From Paraspadella gotoi (lineage: Eukaryota > Chaetognatha): a stretch of 64,000 nucleotides of DNA. Shown in pieces: positions 1-11,221 of this stretch (position 1 is its first letter; each line of letters begins with the position of its first letter). Under the pieces are notes generated by a model. It did not search any database. It saw only the letters and a program-made list of their open reading frames with translations, and was not told the DNA's origin. The DNA lies in assembly GCA_051294375.1 (NCBI GenBank), contig CM119270.1:9549530-9613529 (forward strand). The letters run 5' to 3'. Position numbers and translations under genes: made by a program.

Positions 1-248
1 GACTCTAAGTCATCCAGCCAGAGAGAGCGAGAGAGATTCGTTGCTCCGTCATACGGCAAGGGGGCATCAATGATTGAAAGGCCGGCAAATCTCAAATAAA
101 ACCATAACTCATAACCCACTAAGTGTCAATTTGTTCAATCCGCACAGAACCTCATGAGTTTTCCAACAAAAAAGTTATAATTACGAAAAGCCTCTCGTAA
201 GAAGACGAGAAAAAAAATCTTAAAAGCATAAAGATCGAGCCGCTTTCG

Positions 249-475
249 ATAGTAACCAAATATTGATGCGATGATAACCAAATATTGATGCGATGATAAC
301 CAAATATTGACGCGATGATAACCAATAATTGATGCGATGATAACAAAATGACTGATGTGATGATAATCAAATGATTGATGCGATGATAGTCATTCATTGA
401 TATGATGATAATCATTCATTGATACGATGATAGTCATTCATTGATGCGATGATAGTGATTCATTGACGCGCTGAA
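249..475. repeat. 24-bp tandem array (GATGCGATGATAACCAAATATT type)
   Basis: About nine degenerate 24-bp units built on GATGATAACCAAATATTGAT. It ends in a unique segment (ATTCATCGTAAA) followed by a GA tract. The same array and the same exit sequence recur at about 42545-42745, so the array is part of a dispersed repeat and not a local expansion. Confidence 0.85.
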
Positions 476-504
476 TCATTCATCGTAAAATAAAACAAAA
501 GGCG

Positions 505-507
505 TGA

Positions 508-541
<34 letters not shown>

Positions 542-898
542 AGTGAGAAAAGAGAGAGAGTGAGAGAGTTTTCCCACCAACGAGACGCATTATTAGGTCA
601 CTCTCGTTATATTCGGTTATCCGTTGCCTCGCAACGGCGTCGTGAAATTGGGTCTATGTTGATTTTTTTTTTATACACGTAACGCGTTATTAGGTCATGT
701 TCCTCGACATTGTTTACTTGTTGCTCCGCAACGACCACGAAATCTAGGTTAAGTAAGTTATTGTATTTTGGATTTTTGTATTAGATAAATAATAAATGGC
801 GATAATAAAAGTTTTTAGAAGGAAAAAATCCACGAAAATCTCGGAATAAATGGCGATAATAAAAGTTTTTAGAAGGAAAAAAAAAGAGAGAGAAAGGG

Positions 899-937
<39 letters not shown>

Positions 938-1376
938 AGATAGAGAGAAAAAGATTGTTCTTTTTTTAGGAAGAAACCAGACCGAGGTCAATTTTAATAT
1001 TTGCATATTTAATTAATTTATAAATAGTTATCACAACTCAAATAATTATTATTTAAAAAAAGTTAAAAATGATTAAATATATACATAAAAATTTATAAAT
1101 TTAATAATAGTACAAATTATCAGAATAAACAAAAAAGTAATGTTTAATTTGACTATATCTCTCTTATTCAACTCCTATTTTAGATATAATTTGCCAATAG
1201 TGGGCCAACCGGCCAAAAGTTGCAATAATAAATAAAAACAAATTTTTTTTATAATGTGATGCATGCAATTATATTATTCGGCGAAAGTGCTGCATATATA
1301 ATAGGTCACATTAGCTGATTTATATGTGATAATGCATATCATTATAAGTTATTCTTCATTTTTTTAAAAAATAATA

Positions 1377-1409
<33 letters not shown>

Positions 1410-1415
1410 AGAAAA
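505..1415. repeat. GA microsatellites (three tracts)
   Basis: Purine tracts of (GA)n at about 508-570, 890-945 and 1378-1412, separated by AT-rich sequence. Within this stretch a segment with the word AATAAATGGCGATAATAAAAG is present twice (about 790 and 845) and in shortened form near 1483, which shows local duplication. Confidence 0.8.
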
Positions 1416-1559
1416 AGAACCAATTATATTTTCCAATTTATCTCGGATATAAATTTGGGTTTTGTATTGAAAAAAAAAGCGCGGAATAAATGGCGATATA
1501 AAAGTTTTGAGAAGGAAAAAAATAATCAGAATTTTTTCAAAAAATGAACGATCGTACAG

Positions 1560-2210
1560 AGTGAGAGAGACAGAAAGAGAAAAAGAGAGACAAAGTGACA
1601 GAAAGAAAGAGAAAGCTAGAAGCCAGCTGAACAGTCACTGCAGAACCTGAACTCGTTTTTTAAGGGTTCAGAAAAAGCAGCAACTGACAAATATATTTTT
1701 TTTTTATTTTTTTTTTATTAATACCAAAAACAGTATTGACAAAATCAAAAACAGTATCAGTGTAAAAAACTAGAAAGCAGTAAACAAGTAAAACTAAACT
1801 ATTAAAATTCAACAGAAAAAAAAAAGACAAATATAGACAACTGACAAATATAGGAAAGAAAAATCTATTATTTATAATTTAAAAAGAAATAAAAAGAAAG
1901 GCAAAAATATGTTACAATTGTTTACAATTGGAAATTTTTCCAATATTTTTCCAATCGCAGCTTGTAAAAGATTTAATTTATATTTGTATTAAAATTAAGA
2001 TATAGCTTCTCATTAAAAAAATCCTTGAGTTCCCATTTTTATTAAAAATTTAAAACAATTTTTTGAATTTCATCTTCAATATTATATACTGCAATATGTA
2101 AATTAGATTAAAGCATTTCTATATACTAATTTGGATATCATAAGGAGTACTTTAATCTCATTTGCATATTGCAGTAAATCATAATGAAGTGGAAATTCAA
2201 AAAAAAATAC
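1560..2210. repeat. Dispersed repeat segment (family B)
   Basis: Contains a TGCAGAACCTGAACTCG box, TTACAATTGTTTACAATTGG and TATACTGCAATATGTAAATTAG. All three recur in the same order at about 42800-43090, so the two are copies of one dispersed element. No protein-coding capacity is visible. Confidence 0.6.
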
Positions 2211-3735
2211 TTAAATCCAAATGTAATATGAAAAATATCACAGCTATTTCAAGATGAAAAGCCATATCTAAATTTTTAACTTACTATGATCGCACACTTT
2301 TGTAAAACTTTATCATAATTCATAATAATTTTTATTTTAAAAAAAAACGGTTAAGTCACAGCCAAACCTATAAAAGCGTAGTAGTTTTTATATATGAAAA
2401 CAGCCGTGACGGACGACGACGACGACGACGACGACTACGTCACAAAGAAGCAAACCCTAAAACATTATTTAGAAGCCTGCACCCGGCTTCGCCGGTCAAG
2501 GCTCGATAAAAAGGTGCTTCTAAAATCCTCGGTTGTTTTGCGAGAGCGCAATCTGAAATTCCGGGATTTAAAATTCATATCCCCTTTTCGCAGTTTTAAA
2601 ACCGGGAGTGAATCGACGGCACAGCTGTCGTTATGGTGGTTGTCGTTGGCGTCACTGTCATCCAATTCAGACGGAGCTATCGAGCCCGAATTAATTCGAC
2701 TGATCATTTCAACTTTTTTTTTCTATTTTATTTTGTCAAACGTCCAATCTGAATTGACTTCTGCGCCAGTAATTATTACGAGAGCGGCCGAGTCGTTCGC
2801 CGTATTTATTGCGCCATCGACCATTAACACATTTTCTTCCGGCTTTTTATCATTCAGTTGTTTCGATAAATCATCAAGCAATCATCAAGCAATTTCACCA
2901 AGCGTTGTTTCTAAGACCTTCTCGTAGCATTTCTAGCTACCTGCTGTTCACATGCCTTCTATGCTTTCCATGCGTTCCTTATTATCTAAATATATTTGAG
3001 GCAGTATTTAAGTATTCAAGTATTCAAGTATGTATATCTACAAAAACAATGCTGTCGAAGACAACGGCTCCTGTGTAGGCAAATTGAGTTAGCAAATATT
3101 TAATAGCTAAACATAAAAAGAAACGTGGAACGGGCATTCAACTTTTACGAAATCATCTGAGGTTCTCGGTTCTTGGTCCCAGGGATCGACCATCGCCGTA
3201 AACATAGCGACAACAACAATTTTTTTTCCCCGAAACCAAAATCGGCGAAAACTCACTTCTGGGGCCATTTTTATTTTTCGCTCCGGAATTTTTTTTTTAC
3301 CCCCAATAAAATTCTGATAGAATGTTTTTTTCTTTTTTTTTCTCTTCTTCCTTTTTTGTTGTTTTTTTTCTTTCTCCCTTCTTTCTTTCTTATTACAAAT
3401 TCTTTCAATTTTCTTATTTTTTTTTTCTTTTCCTAAATTCTGTTTTCTTCTTTCATCATTCAAATTATCTTTTTACCATTTTTTCCTCACTTTCCCTTCT
3501 TTTTTTTTTTGTTTTCCTCTTCTCATAACGCCGACCGGTTTTCCTCCCCGTCCGCCCGGCATCGAAGGGCCCCAGCTCCGGCCCGTTTCGGCCCGCCCCG
3601 GCTTTACCGCCCCCCTCTCTCTCCCATTATTTTTGAGCGGCCATTTTAGGGGAAACATGTTTTCATTTCCATGAATGAGAAAAAGTGTTTGGGTACAAAG
3701 AGGTTTTTTTTTCGGCCCGACATTCTATGAAGAAT

Positions 3736-3828
3736 GGGGATGGGGATTTGGTTGGGGATGGGGATTTGGTTGGGGATGTGGATTTGGTTGGGGATGGGGA
3801 TTTGGTTGGGGATGGGGATTGGGTGGGA
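3736..3828. repeat. G-rich minisatellite, quadruplex-forming
   Basis: Tandem units of GGGGATGGGGATTTGGTT, repeated about four times and ending GGGTGGG. Each unit carries two G-runs of four separated by two bases, so any two neighbouring units supply four G4 runs with loops of 2-8 bases. Confidence 0.85.
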
Positions 3829-4824
3829 GATGAGGATAAGGATGGAGAAGTTGAGATGAAAATTTAGGTAGAGTTTACAATGGGTCGAAGTACTTTACAG
3901 ATGGCGTTGGAGCAAAGATGGTTGGAAGCAAGAAACATGGCAATTGAAAAAAATAAAAAGCTGATCGAAAAGTCTCAAGGGTAAGTTAAGGTAAGAAGCC
4001 AAACGGAGGAAAAAGGTGAGTAGACAGTGAGATTGAAAAGAAAATAGGAGTAAAGGCCTCGCTCTAACTCGATTTATTCCCAACCGCAGTGGTGGTTGTC
4101 CCGCAACGGATTGTTGTTACGGTTTCCCGGGGCAACGAAAGAATTTTCGTTGATTTTTGGATAGAGAGTGAGACTGGTGAGCAATTCAAAATGCCAATAT
4201 GCCAATTTGCCAATTTGGTTCATAATCGTTCTCGCTCGTTCATGTATATCAATTATTATTTATTATTTCTGGCACATTGCTTCCATTGCTTTTTAGTTTG
4301 TAAACAAAAGTGATAATTTTACATTTTTTTCACCAAATTTTGTCAAACGTGAAGTTTGTATTCAATCTTCGTCGTCGTCGTCGTCGTCGTCGTTTTGCTT
4401 TTCTTTTCTTATTCAAACTTTTGAAGAGGAATGAATCGCTTTGCTTTTGACAGATGTCTTTTCCTACCACCTTAAGTAACACTAGACTAGACCAGACAGT
4501 TTTTCTACCCATCGAGTTTCGACTCAAGGTGACATCATTAGCAATAATGACAATTGCAATTTGGGAAAGGAGGTTTTTTTTATCGGGAATGTTGGTTTCT
4601 TACAATCGTAATGTTCTCCCAAAAAGTGGGAAGAGAAAAGATCTCTTACAGTGACATAATGACATAGTGACACAGTGACATAACTCTAAAATCTCGAATT
4701 TACTTATTTTTTTCATTTCGTATTCAAGTATTTCAAGGAGCTCTTCTCCAGTCTCCAATCTCACCCGCTCTCCGTCTCTCTGTCACCCGCTTCTCCACTC
4801 TCACCCGCTCAAGAGACTTTATTT

Positions 4825-5486
4825 TAGTCGGTCAGTCGGTCCGCCCCCTCAAACTTGTCGGGCATTAACTTTTATCAGGTCAGAACATCGAATTATGATA
4901 AATTATGCAAAAAAAATGATGTCCGTCCGTCCGTCCATCTGTCCGTCCGTCTGTCTATCTGTCCGTACGTCCGTCCCACATTAGCAAAAAACACCAATTA
5001 CTTGTGATTGGATGGATGGATTGGAATGAAATTCTGTGTGCGGGTATGAAAGTGTGTGATTGAGCTGGATATGCAGTTTCGATGGAATCGTCCGAGTGGA
5101 AATAAGTTTAAATGAAAAAAAAATTTCACTATTTGAATACCAATTACTCATGAGTGGATGGGGCGATTGACCTGAAATTTTGTATGTGGGTAGGAAAGTG
5201 TGTGATTAAGCTGGAAATCAAGTTTCAATGGAATCGTTTCAGTGGAAATGAGTTTTAATGGAAAAAAACAAAAAACCTGTTTGACTAATTGATTATGCTT
5301 TTTTTTCCTTTTATATTAAATGTAAATGCAAGAGGTATTAATTAATAAAATAATTAGTTAATTAATCAATTAGTCAATTAGTTAATCAATAATTAATTAA
5401 GCAGTCAATTAATCAATCTAAACAAACATTTTGGATTTTAGCGATAATGATCGTGGGCAGATCCGACATTGTTTGCTCAAACTTGT
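4825..5486 (+). mobile_element. HINE/pearl-like non-autonomous element, copy 1
   Basis: Begins near TAGTCGGTCAGTCGG, carries a tetranucleotide core (GTCC/GTCT, about 4921-4975) and two tandem blocks around ACCAATTACT...GATGGATTGG. It ends with GGGCAGATCCGACATTG then CAAACTTGT. Tetranucleotide GTCY cores and short inverted words near both ends are typical of Helentron-derived HINE/DINE-1/pearl elements. Two more copies lie at 35605-36810 and 53101-53987. No ORF is present. Confidence 0.65.
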
Positions 5487-6703
5487 TTTAAGGCTGCCTT
5501 CCTCTCAGACCACGTGGTCTCAGTTGGAAAGCAGAAACAAATGAAAGAAAACCTAGAAAAAGATCTCGAGTATCTTTCTTTCTCGTCGCTTAACACATTT
5601 CCGGCAAGGCAGCGACGACGCTTCCTGTTGTGGCGCCAACTCTTAGCGCCATCTTGAATCGTGGCGCAACTCGGCCGCGCCAACGATAGCGCTAACGTGT
5701 CGATCCGTGAAACGACGAACGATTTAATCGAATTCTTTCGCCGCGAATTTCTTTCCTTCTGATTCCGATTGAAACGTTCTTTTTTTTTTTTTTTTGAGAT
5801 TATCAAAAAATATTCTTCCTTGTTTTCCCAAAACTCTTCGTTTTAAGTTAGTTAAACTAATTTAAACTGCTTAATTAAATTAGTTTTTATGTTTAAAGAC
5901 TAAGTTTGGGTGAGGGTTAGGGATTAGGTTAGTGATTAGGATATAGAGTTAGGCAGTAGGGTTAGGGATTGGCTTATAGTTTTAAAAACAGATTAGGTTA
6001 AAATTAAGTTGAGGGAATAAGGAATAGCAAGAGAGAGCCGAATATTCTATCATAAACTAAAATATGATGTAAAAAAAAGTTTTATGTCATGACATTTGAT
6101 CTCACGTGACGTGTCACAGAATGACACGTTGACATGGTATAAATATGCGTCGGTTTTAGAGGAGGAATCCCATCTATTTTCGGCAACCATAAAATTTCCG
6201 GGGAAAGAAATTTGAAAACCAAAAAAAAAATAGTAAAAGACGAAAATATTTTTTCCCTTGTGACTACATTTACTTTTTAGTGTCGCGTTTCTATTTTACG
6301 GAGGAAAAGTTGCGGTGATATTTCTTCTCGTTTTCTTGGCACTTGTGAAAATCACCGAGCAATTACAACATGATCACTCACACAGAAATCCTACTCGGTT
6401 GAGGTTATATATTTATTCAAACACCAAACACCAAATACATTCGCTATAAATAAGTCTTACAAAACAAAATATTCTTATATATCTTTGAGAATTGTTTTCA
6501 TGTTGAATCTGTTTTCTGTCTAATGATACCTCTCCCGTCTACAGCAGCAAGAATGACCCACTAACCCACCCACAAACCCACCCACGACTCACCAACCAAT
6601 GAGCACCCATTTCCTCAGATCCCTCATTCCGCCCATCCTTCCTGTTTTATGGGCGTCGGCTCTTCCCAGCGTTGCTCTTTTGTTCTGCAGTTTAGGTTTT
6701 AAA

Positions 6704-6706
6704 AAT

Positions 6707-6790
<84 letters not shown>

Positions 6791-6884
6791 CCACTCTTTG
6801 TTTAAGCAGTTAACGCCTTCCGTTCGAAGATTAGGAACTTTAAAACGGGGATGGCAGCCGCCCTCTGTCTACTGTCGATGGAAA

Positions 6885-6938
<54 letters not shown>

Positions 6939-6944
6939 CTCTCT

Positions 6945-6977
<33 letters not shown>

Positions 6978-6980
6978 TTC
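6704..6980. repeat. Two CT microsatellites
   Basis: (CT)n tracts at about 6707-6792 and 6884-6978, separated by about 90 bases of unique sequence. They lie about 300 bases upstream of the first exchanger exon in the window. ORFs through them are simple-sequence artefacts. Confidence 0.9.
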
Positions 6981-7295
6981 TAAAAAGAATTACAAATCAC
7001 TAATTTAATGTTACATGTAATGCGATCTCGAATTCTCATAAACGGAAAAATAAATTCATAAAATGTCAGTCGTATGTTAGCTTATTTAATAATTAAAATG
7101 CTATATCTTATATTGGTTGTACCCACTACCCAAGTAATAATTTGTTTCATCCCGTTTCCCACTTCCCACCCTCCCCTATCTTTTCTTCTCTTTCTCTTAT
7201 CTAAATTCTTGTTCTTCTTTGTTCTCTTTTATTTTCTCTACTTACTCTCTTATTCTCTTTTTCCTCTTCTTTTTCCCTTTTCTCTTTTTTTCCAG

Positions 7296-10200
7296 ACAAT
7301 TCGTGAAGATAGGAATCGTGGACGAAGAGGTTTACGAGAAGAACATTTACTTCGCCATCGAGTTGGACGAGCCCGTCTGGGCCTTCAGAGGTCAGCCTGG
7401 TCACCTCGTCGGAGGGGTCTCCGTGGCTAGAGGGTCACGTGACCGGAAGGGTCGAAGAATGAGAAGATCGTTAGCCAAACAAAAAAAAAAAAATAACCAA
7501 AAAATTATAGAATTTTCCGGAGAGTGAAATCTTTTTTTTTCTTGTTAACAGATGCAAGGCAAAAAAAGAAGTCGGAGAGATGTATGACAGATTAATTTAT
7601 TTGTACTTTATTCATTATTTCGCATATTCTTTCCGACATGGGCGGTTTTTTTTATTCATTCATGAAGGTCTTCTTTTACGAGTAGAATTAAATTTATTCT
7701 ATTACTATTTCCCAAGCTTATTCCTTGAATCAATCTTATTTTAAATTTTTTCCCCGTTATTTCATTCAATCATTAATTATTTCACTAGCTCATTAATTTT
7801 CTTCATTCATTCTTACATTTATTCTCAAACTCATTCAGTCATTATTTCTTTCATTCCATCATTAATTCCATCATTCATTCATTCATTCACTCATTCATTC
7901 ATTCCTTCCCTCATTTTCTTTCAGATGAGAAGTCCGGGCTTGAGAATCTGGCGGAGGAGGAGAAGAAGGTGGCAGAGTTGGGAGCGCCGCGTCTCGGAGA
8001 AATCCAGAAGCTGATTATTAGGATTCGCGAATCGAAAGAGTTTAAGGTGATTAATTCATAATTGATTGATTGATTGATTGATCGACCGATGTATTTATAG
8101 AATGTCTGATTGAGGGACTGTGTGTCTAAATGATTAATTTTATCCGATTCTAATATTTCTCTTTTTCTTTCTCCTTTTTTTCCCCTTTTACTCTCATGTC
8201 AACCCCCACCTCAAACAGAACACCGTTGACAAACTGTTGAAAAAGACAAATATGGCGTTGATGGTCGGTTCCAGCTCCTGGAAGGAGCAGTTTATCGAGG
8301 CTTTCTCTGTCAGCGCAGGTAGTCGGTTCTTTCCTCAACACATCCCCCCCCCCTCGGCGGTCTCTCCTGAAAGCTCAATTATCTTGTTTTGGTTTCGCGA
8401 GAAAGTTTTTTTTTTCATTCCTTTTTTGTTCAAAGATTCAACGTCGTGGTTGTCATATTCGCTTTATTTTTTTTGGTTTTCCTGGTTTCTATTGGTTATC
8501 TTCTTTTTTTTTTATTCTTTTATTTTGAGCCGTTAATGTTTATTTTTTGGTTATCGGATTGTTCTTTTTTTTTATTGGTTCTCAGATTTGCTTTCGCATC
8601 GCGTTTTCGTCGATTCGAGTTTTACTTTTTTTTTCGGCTTATTCAGTTTTTCTAGCACGTTTCGTATTTTCATTTATTTTTAAGCACATTTTTTGCACGT
8701 ACATTCCGCACGTAAATGTATACATTTTTTTTATTAGTCCTGATCCTAATTCTTCCTTTTCTATGTTTCCCGGGAGCTGCTAGAAAATCGTAGTTTTGGT
8801 CGGTCTCGTATGTTATTTTGTTTTTGTCTTTTCACGCGACTCTGCCCTCTGACGGATGACTTTTATGTTCATTCCTGTTTCTTCTTCTTCCTTACATGAG
8901 AAAATCCACAAGATATTCGCGAATATTTTCTTTTTCTTTTTTTTTTCAAGAAAGACATTTTGTTAAAAAATAAGTATGTATTGTTTAAATACACATTGGA
9001 ACCCAATTGTTTTGTTTTCTTAGATTGTTAGTTTTTTATCAAGTATTTTATTTATTTTTAATACGACGACTATGAGGAATTTTGCTTTTGTCTTTTGTAA
9101 TCACGTTTATCCGCTGCGATGCCCTTCCGTATTTCTGCATTTCAGGCTCGTCGTTTTTATCCTTTGTCTTCTCTCGTTCTCTTTTTGTCTTTCGCGCTTC
9201 ACGCATTTCCACCTTTCCGAGGGTTGGTCGTGTCAAAGGTCAGGAAACGATGGATAGGACAAATCGGAAAGGTCACGGATAAACGGGACAAATCTTTTGT
9301 TCTTTAGACAAGCGTTGGACGTTTCCTGATAAATAGGAACAAAACTTAAAAAGGGTCCAAAATGTCTCAAAGTAGGCTTATATCTAATGTATGTTTCTTC
9401 GTAATAATCAATATTTCGAAGATTGTAATACGGTTTTGATTATTGAAATTATCAATTTGTTTGATGTTGGAAATTGAAGAGTAAATTGGATAGCTTACAT
9501 GAAGGTTTTGTAAATGGAAAAATTATGATTCTTTCTTGTTCGTTGAGTCTTTAAGTATTTTTTGTTCGTCAAATGTTCTTTTAAGTCACTCAGAATTATT
9601 ATCTCTTGTCGGTTTGAGCGCGGCATGGCTTTTAACGTACGGGAGATGGGGGTCTTCCTGAATGCGATGGGGCCGGCATGGTAAAAACATTTTGTCTCTC
9701 TTCGCCTGACTTTTCGGGCATGCTTTTTTTACACGGGAAGTAGCTGAGAAATAAAAAGCATATACAGTATGTTAATTTTTTTAGTATTTTATTATTATCC
9801 GTTTTTCGATTAACCTCGTTGGTTACTGCTCGATTGGCCTGTTGACCAAGTTAAGCATTCTATGTTTTGCTATCTTAGAAATCACATCATATGTAATTAT
9901 GTATATTTTAATATTTTCATACACATACATTGTATATATTTCATAGCCGACGGTCCGACAAAATAAATTAATTAATAAATTAATTAACGACTAACCGATT
10001 TTATTTCTCGCTATTTATTGCACAAAAAAAATATCACATCCGAAAGAAAAAAAAGCATGTTCGAACATAAAAAGGCTCTATTAAAAACATGAATTGCTTA
10101 ATTCCATAAAGGCTTAAGTGATATAGAAGCCGATTCGAAAAATGGCGCTTGCCTTTTATTTTTCGATCGGCGCCATCGGTTTTTGTTGGCGCCGCTTTAT

Positions 10201-10342
10201 TTTAAAGTTTCCAACGCCGGTATTTTTTTCGGCGCCATTTTCGTTTCGGCGCCGTGACCCTTGAAAACAAAGTCGCTTTGACCTCCCGGGCAAAATGGGA
10301 CAAAGGGAAAAAAGAGACTCGCGAGGGGAAGTACGTGATGTA

Positions 10343-10430
<88 letters not shown>

Positions 10431-11188
10431 GAAAAGATTGACGACTGGGAGTTCCCGCCCTCCCGAAGGCGAAGTCGAAAATATAAAAACTATAAAACAT
10501 AAAATATAAAAATAATCATATAATAAAAACCAGCACAAATTGAGTTTTACGATAGTCGTCGAGTGATCTGAGAATATTAAAAGCATTATATGAACTATTA
10601 AATCAGATTAAGTCATGATCGTATACGATAATTATATAAATATTACTATATATATAATTGTAAAACAAATAAAGAATCTTTGTCGTCTCGTTTCAACTTC
10701 TTCCTCATCTCTCCATCTATTATATATAATACTCCTCCCATCTACTCGCGAGTCTCTCCCCCCGTACCTCCCCCCTCACCGCAACCCCCCCCGGCCAGTC
10801 TCTCGGTTTGGCATATGGTGTTCTTCTCTAGAGCCACCTTCTCTAGAGCTCTTGCTTTGATCGCACGAAATATACGATCACGAGCGTCGCGATTCGCATG
10901 TCGATGCTCTCTCTTCACGCGCACGTGACTGCATGCGAACTACCCTTCCCTTGAAAAAAAAAATTACGTACACGTCTCTTCGCTTTGGAAAAAAATTGGC
11001 ACGCGCGCACGAGCAAGAAAAAAATGGAGGCTAAGTATCGCATTGTATTCATTTATCGCCGCATGAATGTCGTTTTTAAGCAGCGATTATTTTCATGTCG
11101 GTTTTTATTTCGTTTTTTGTTATGCAAGAATTATAAATTTTTATTACCGCCCATATGAAATGAGCACAGGAAAAACAGGATATATTTC

Positions 11189-11221
<33 letters not shown>

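Larger units (their letters stand above)
1..7295. other. Non-coding, repeat-rich; probably NCX intron
   Basis: I see no exon that I can support here. The exchanger exon at 7296 begins inside a codon, so the rest of that gene must lie further left and this stretch is probably intron. It holds a 24-bp tandem array, several GA and CT tracts, a dispersed-repeat segment shared with about 42.8-43.1 kb, a G-rich minisatellite, a HINE-like element and a degenerate TTAGGG-like patch. Open frames such as 2394-2927 have no recognisable domain and are mostly simple sequence. Confidence 0.6.

Noticed and set aside
2394-2927. 177-codon plus-strand ORF starting with Asp run
   Set aside because: No recognisable domain, mixed codon use, contains a simple GAC repeat, and no support from splice signals. 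An antisense frame of similar quality overlaps it.
10156-10586. Minus-strand ORFs of 114 and 129 codons
   Set aside because: The core is a (GA)n tract read as Ser-Leu; the flanks have no domain and lie in an NCX intron.
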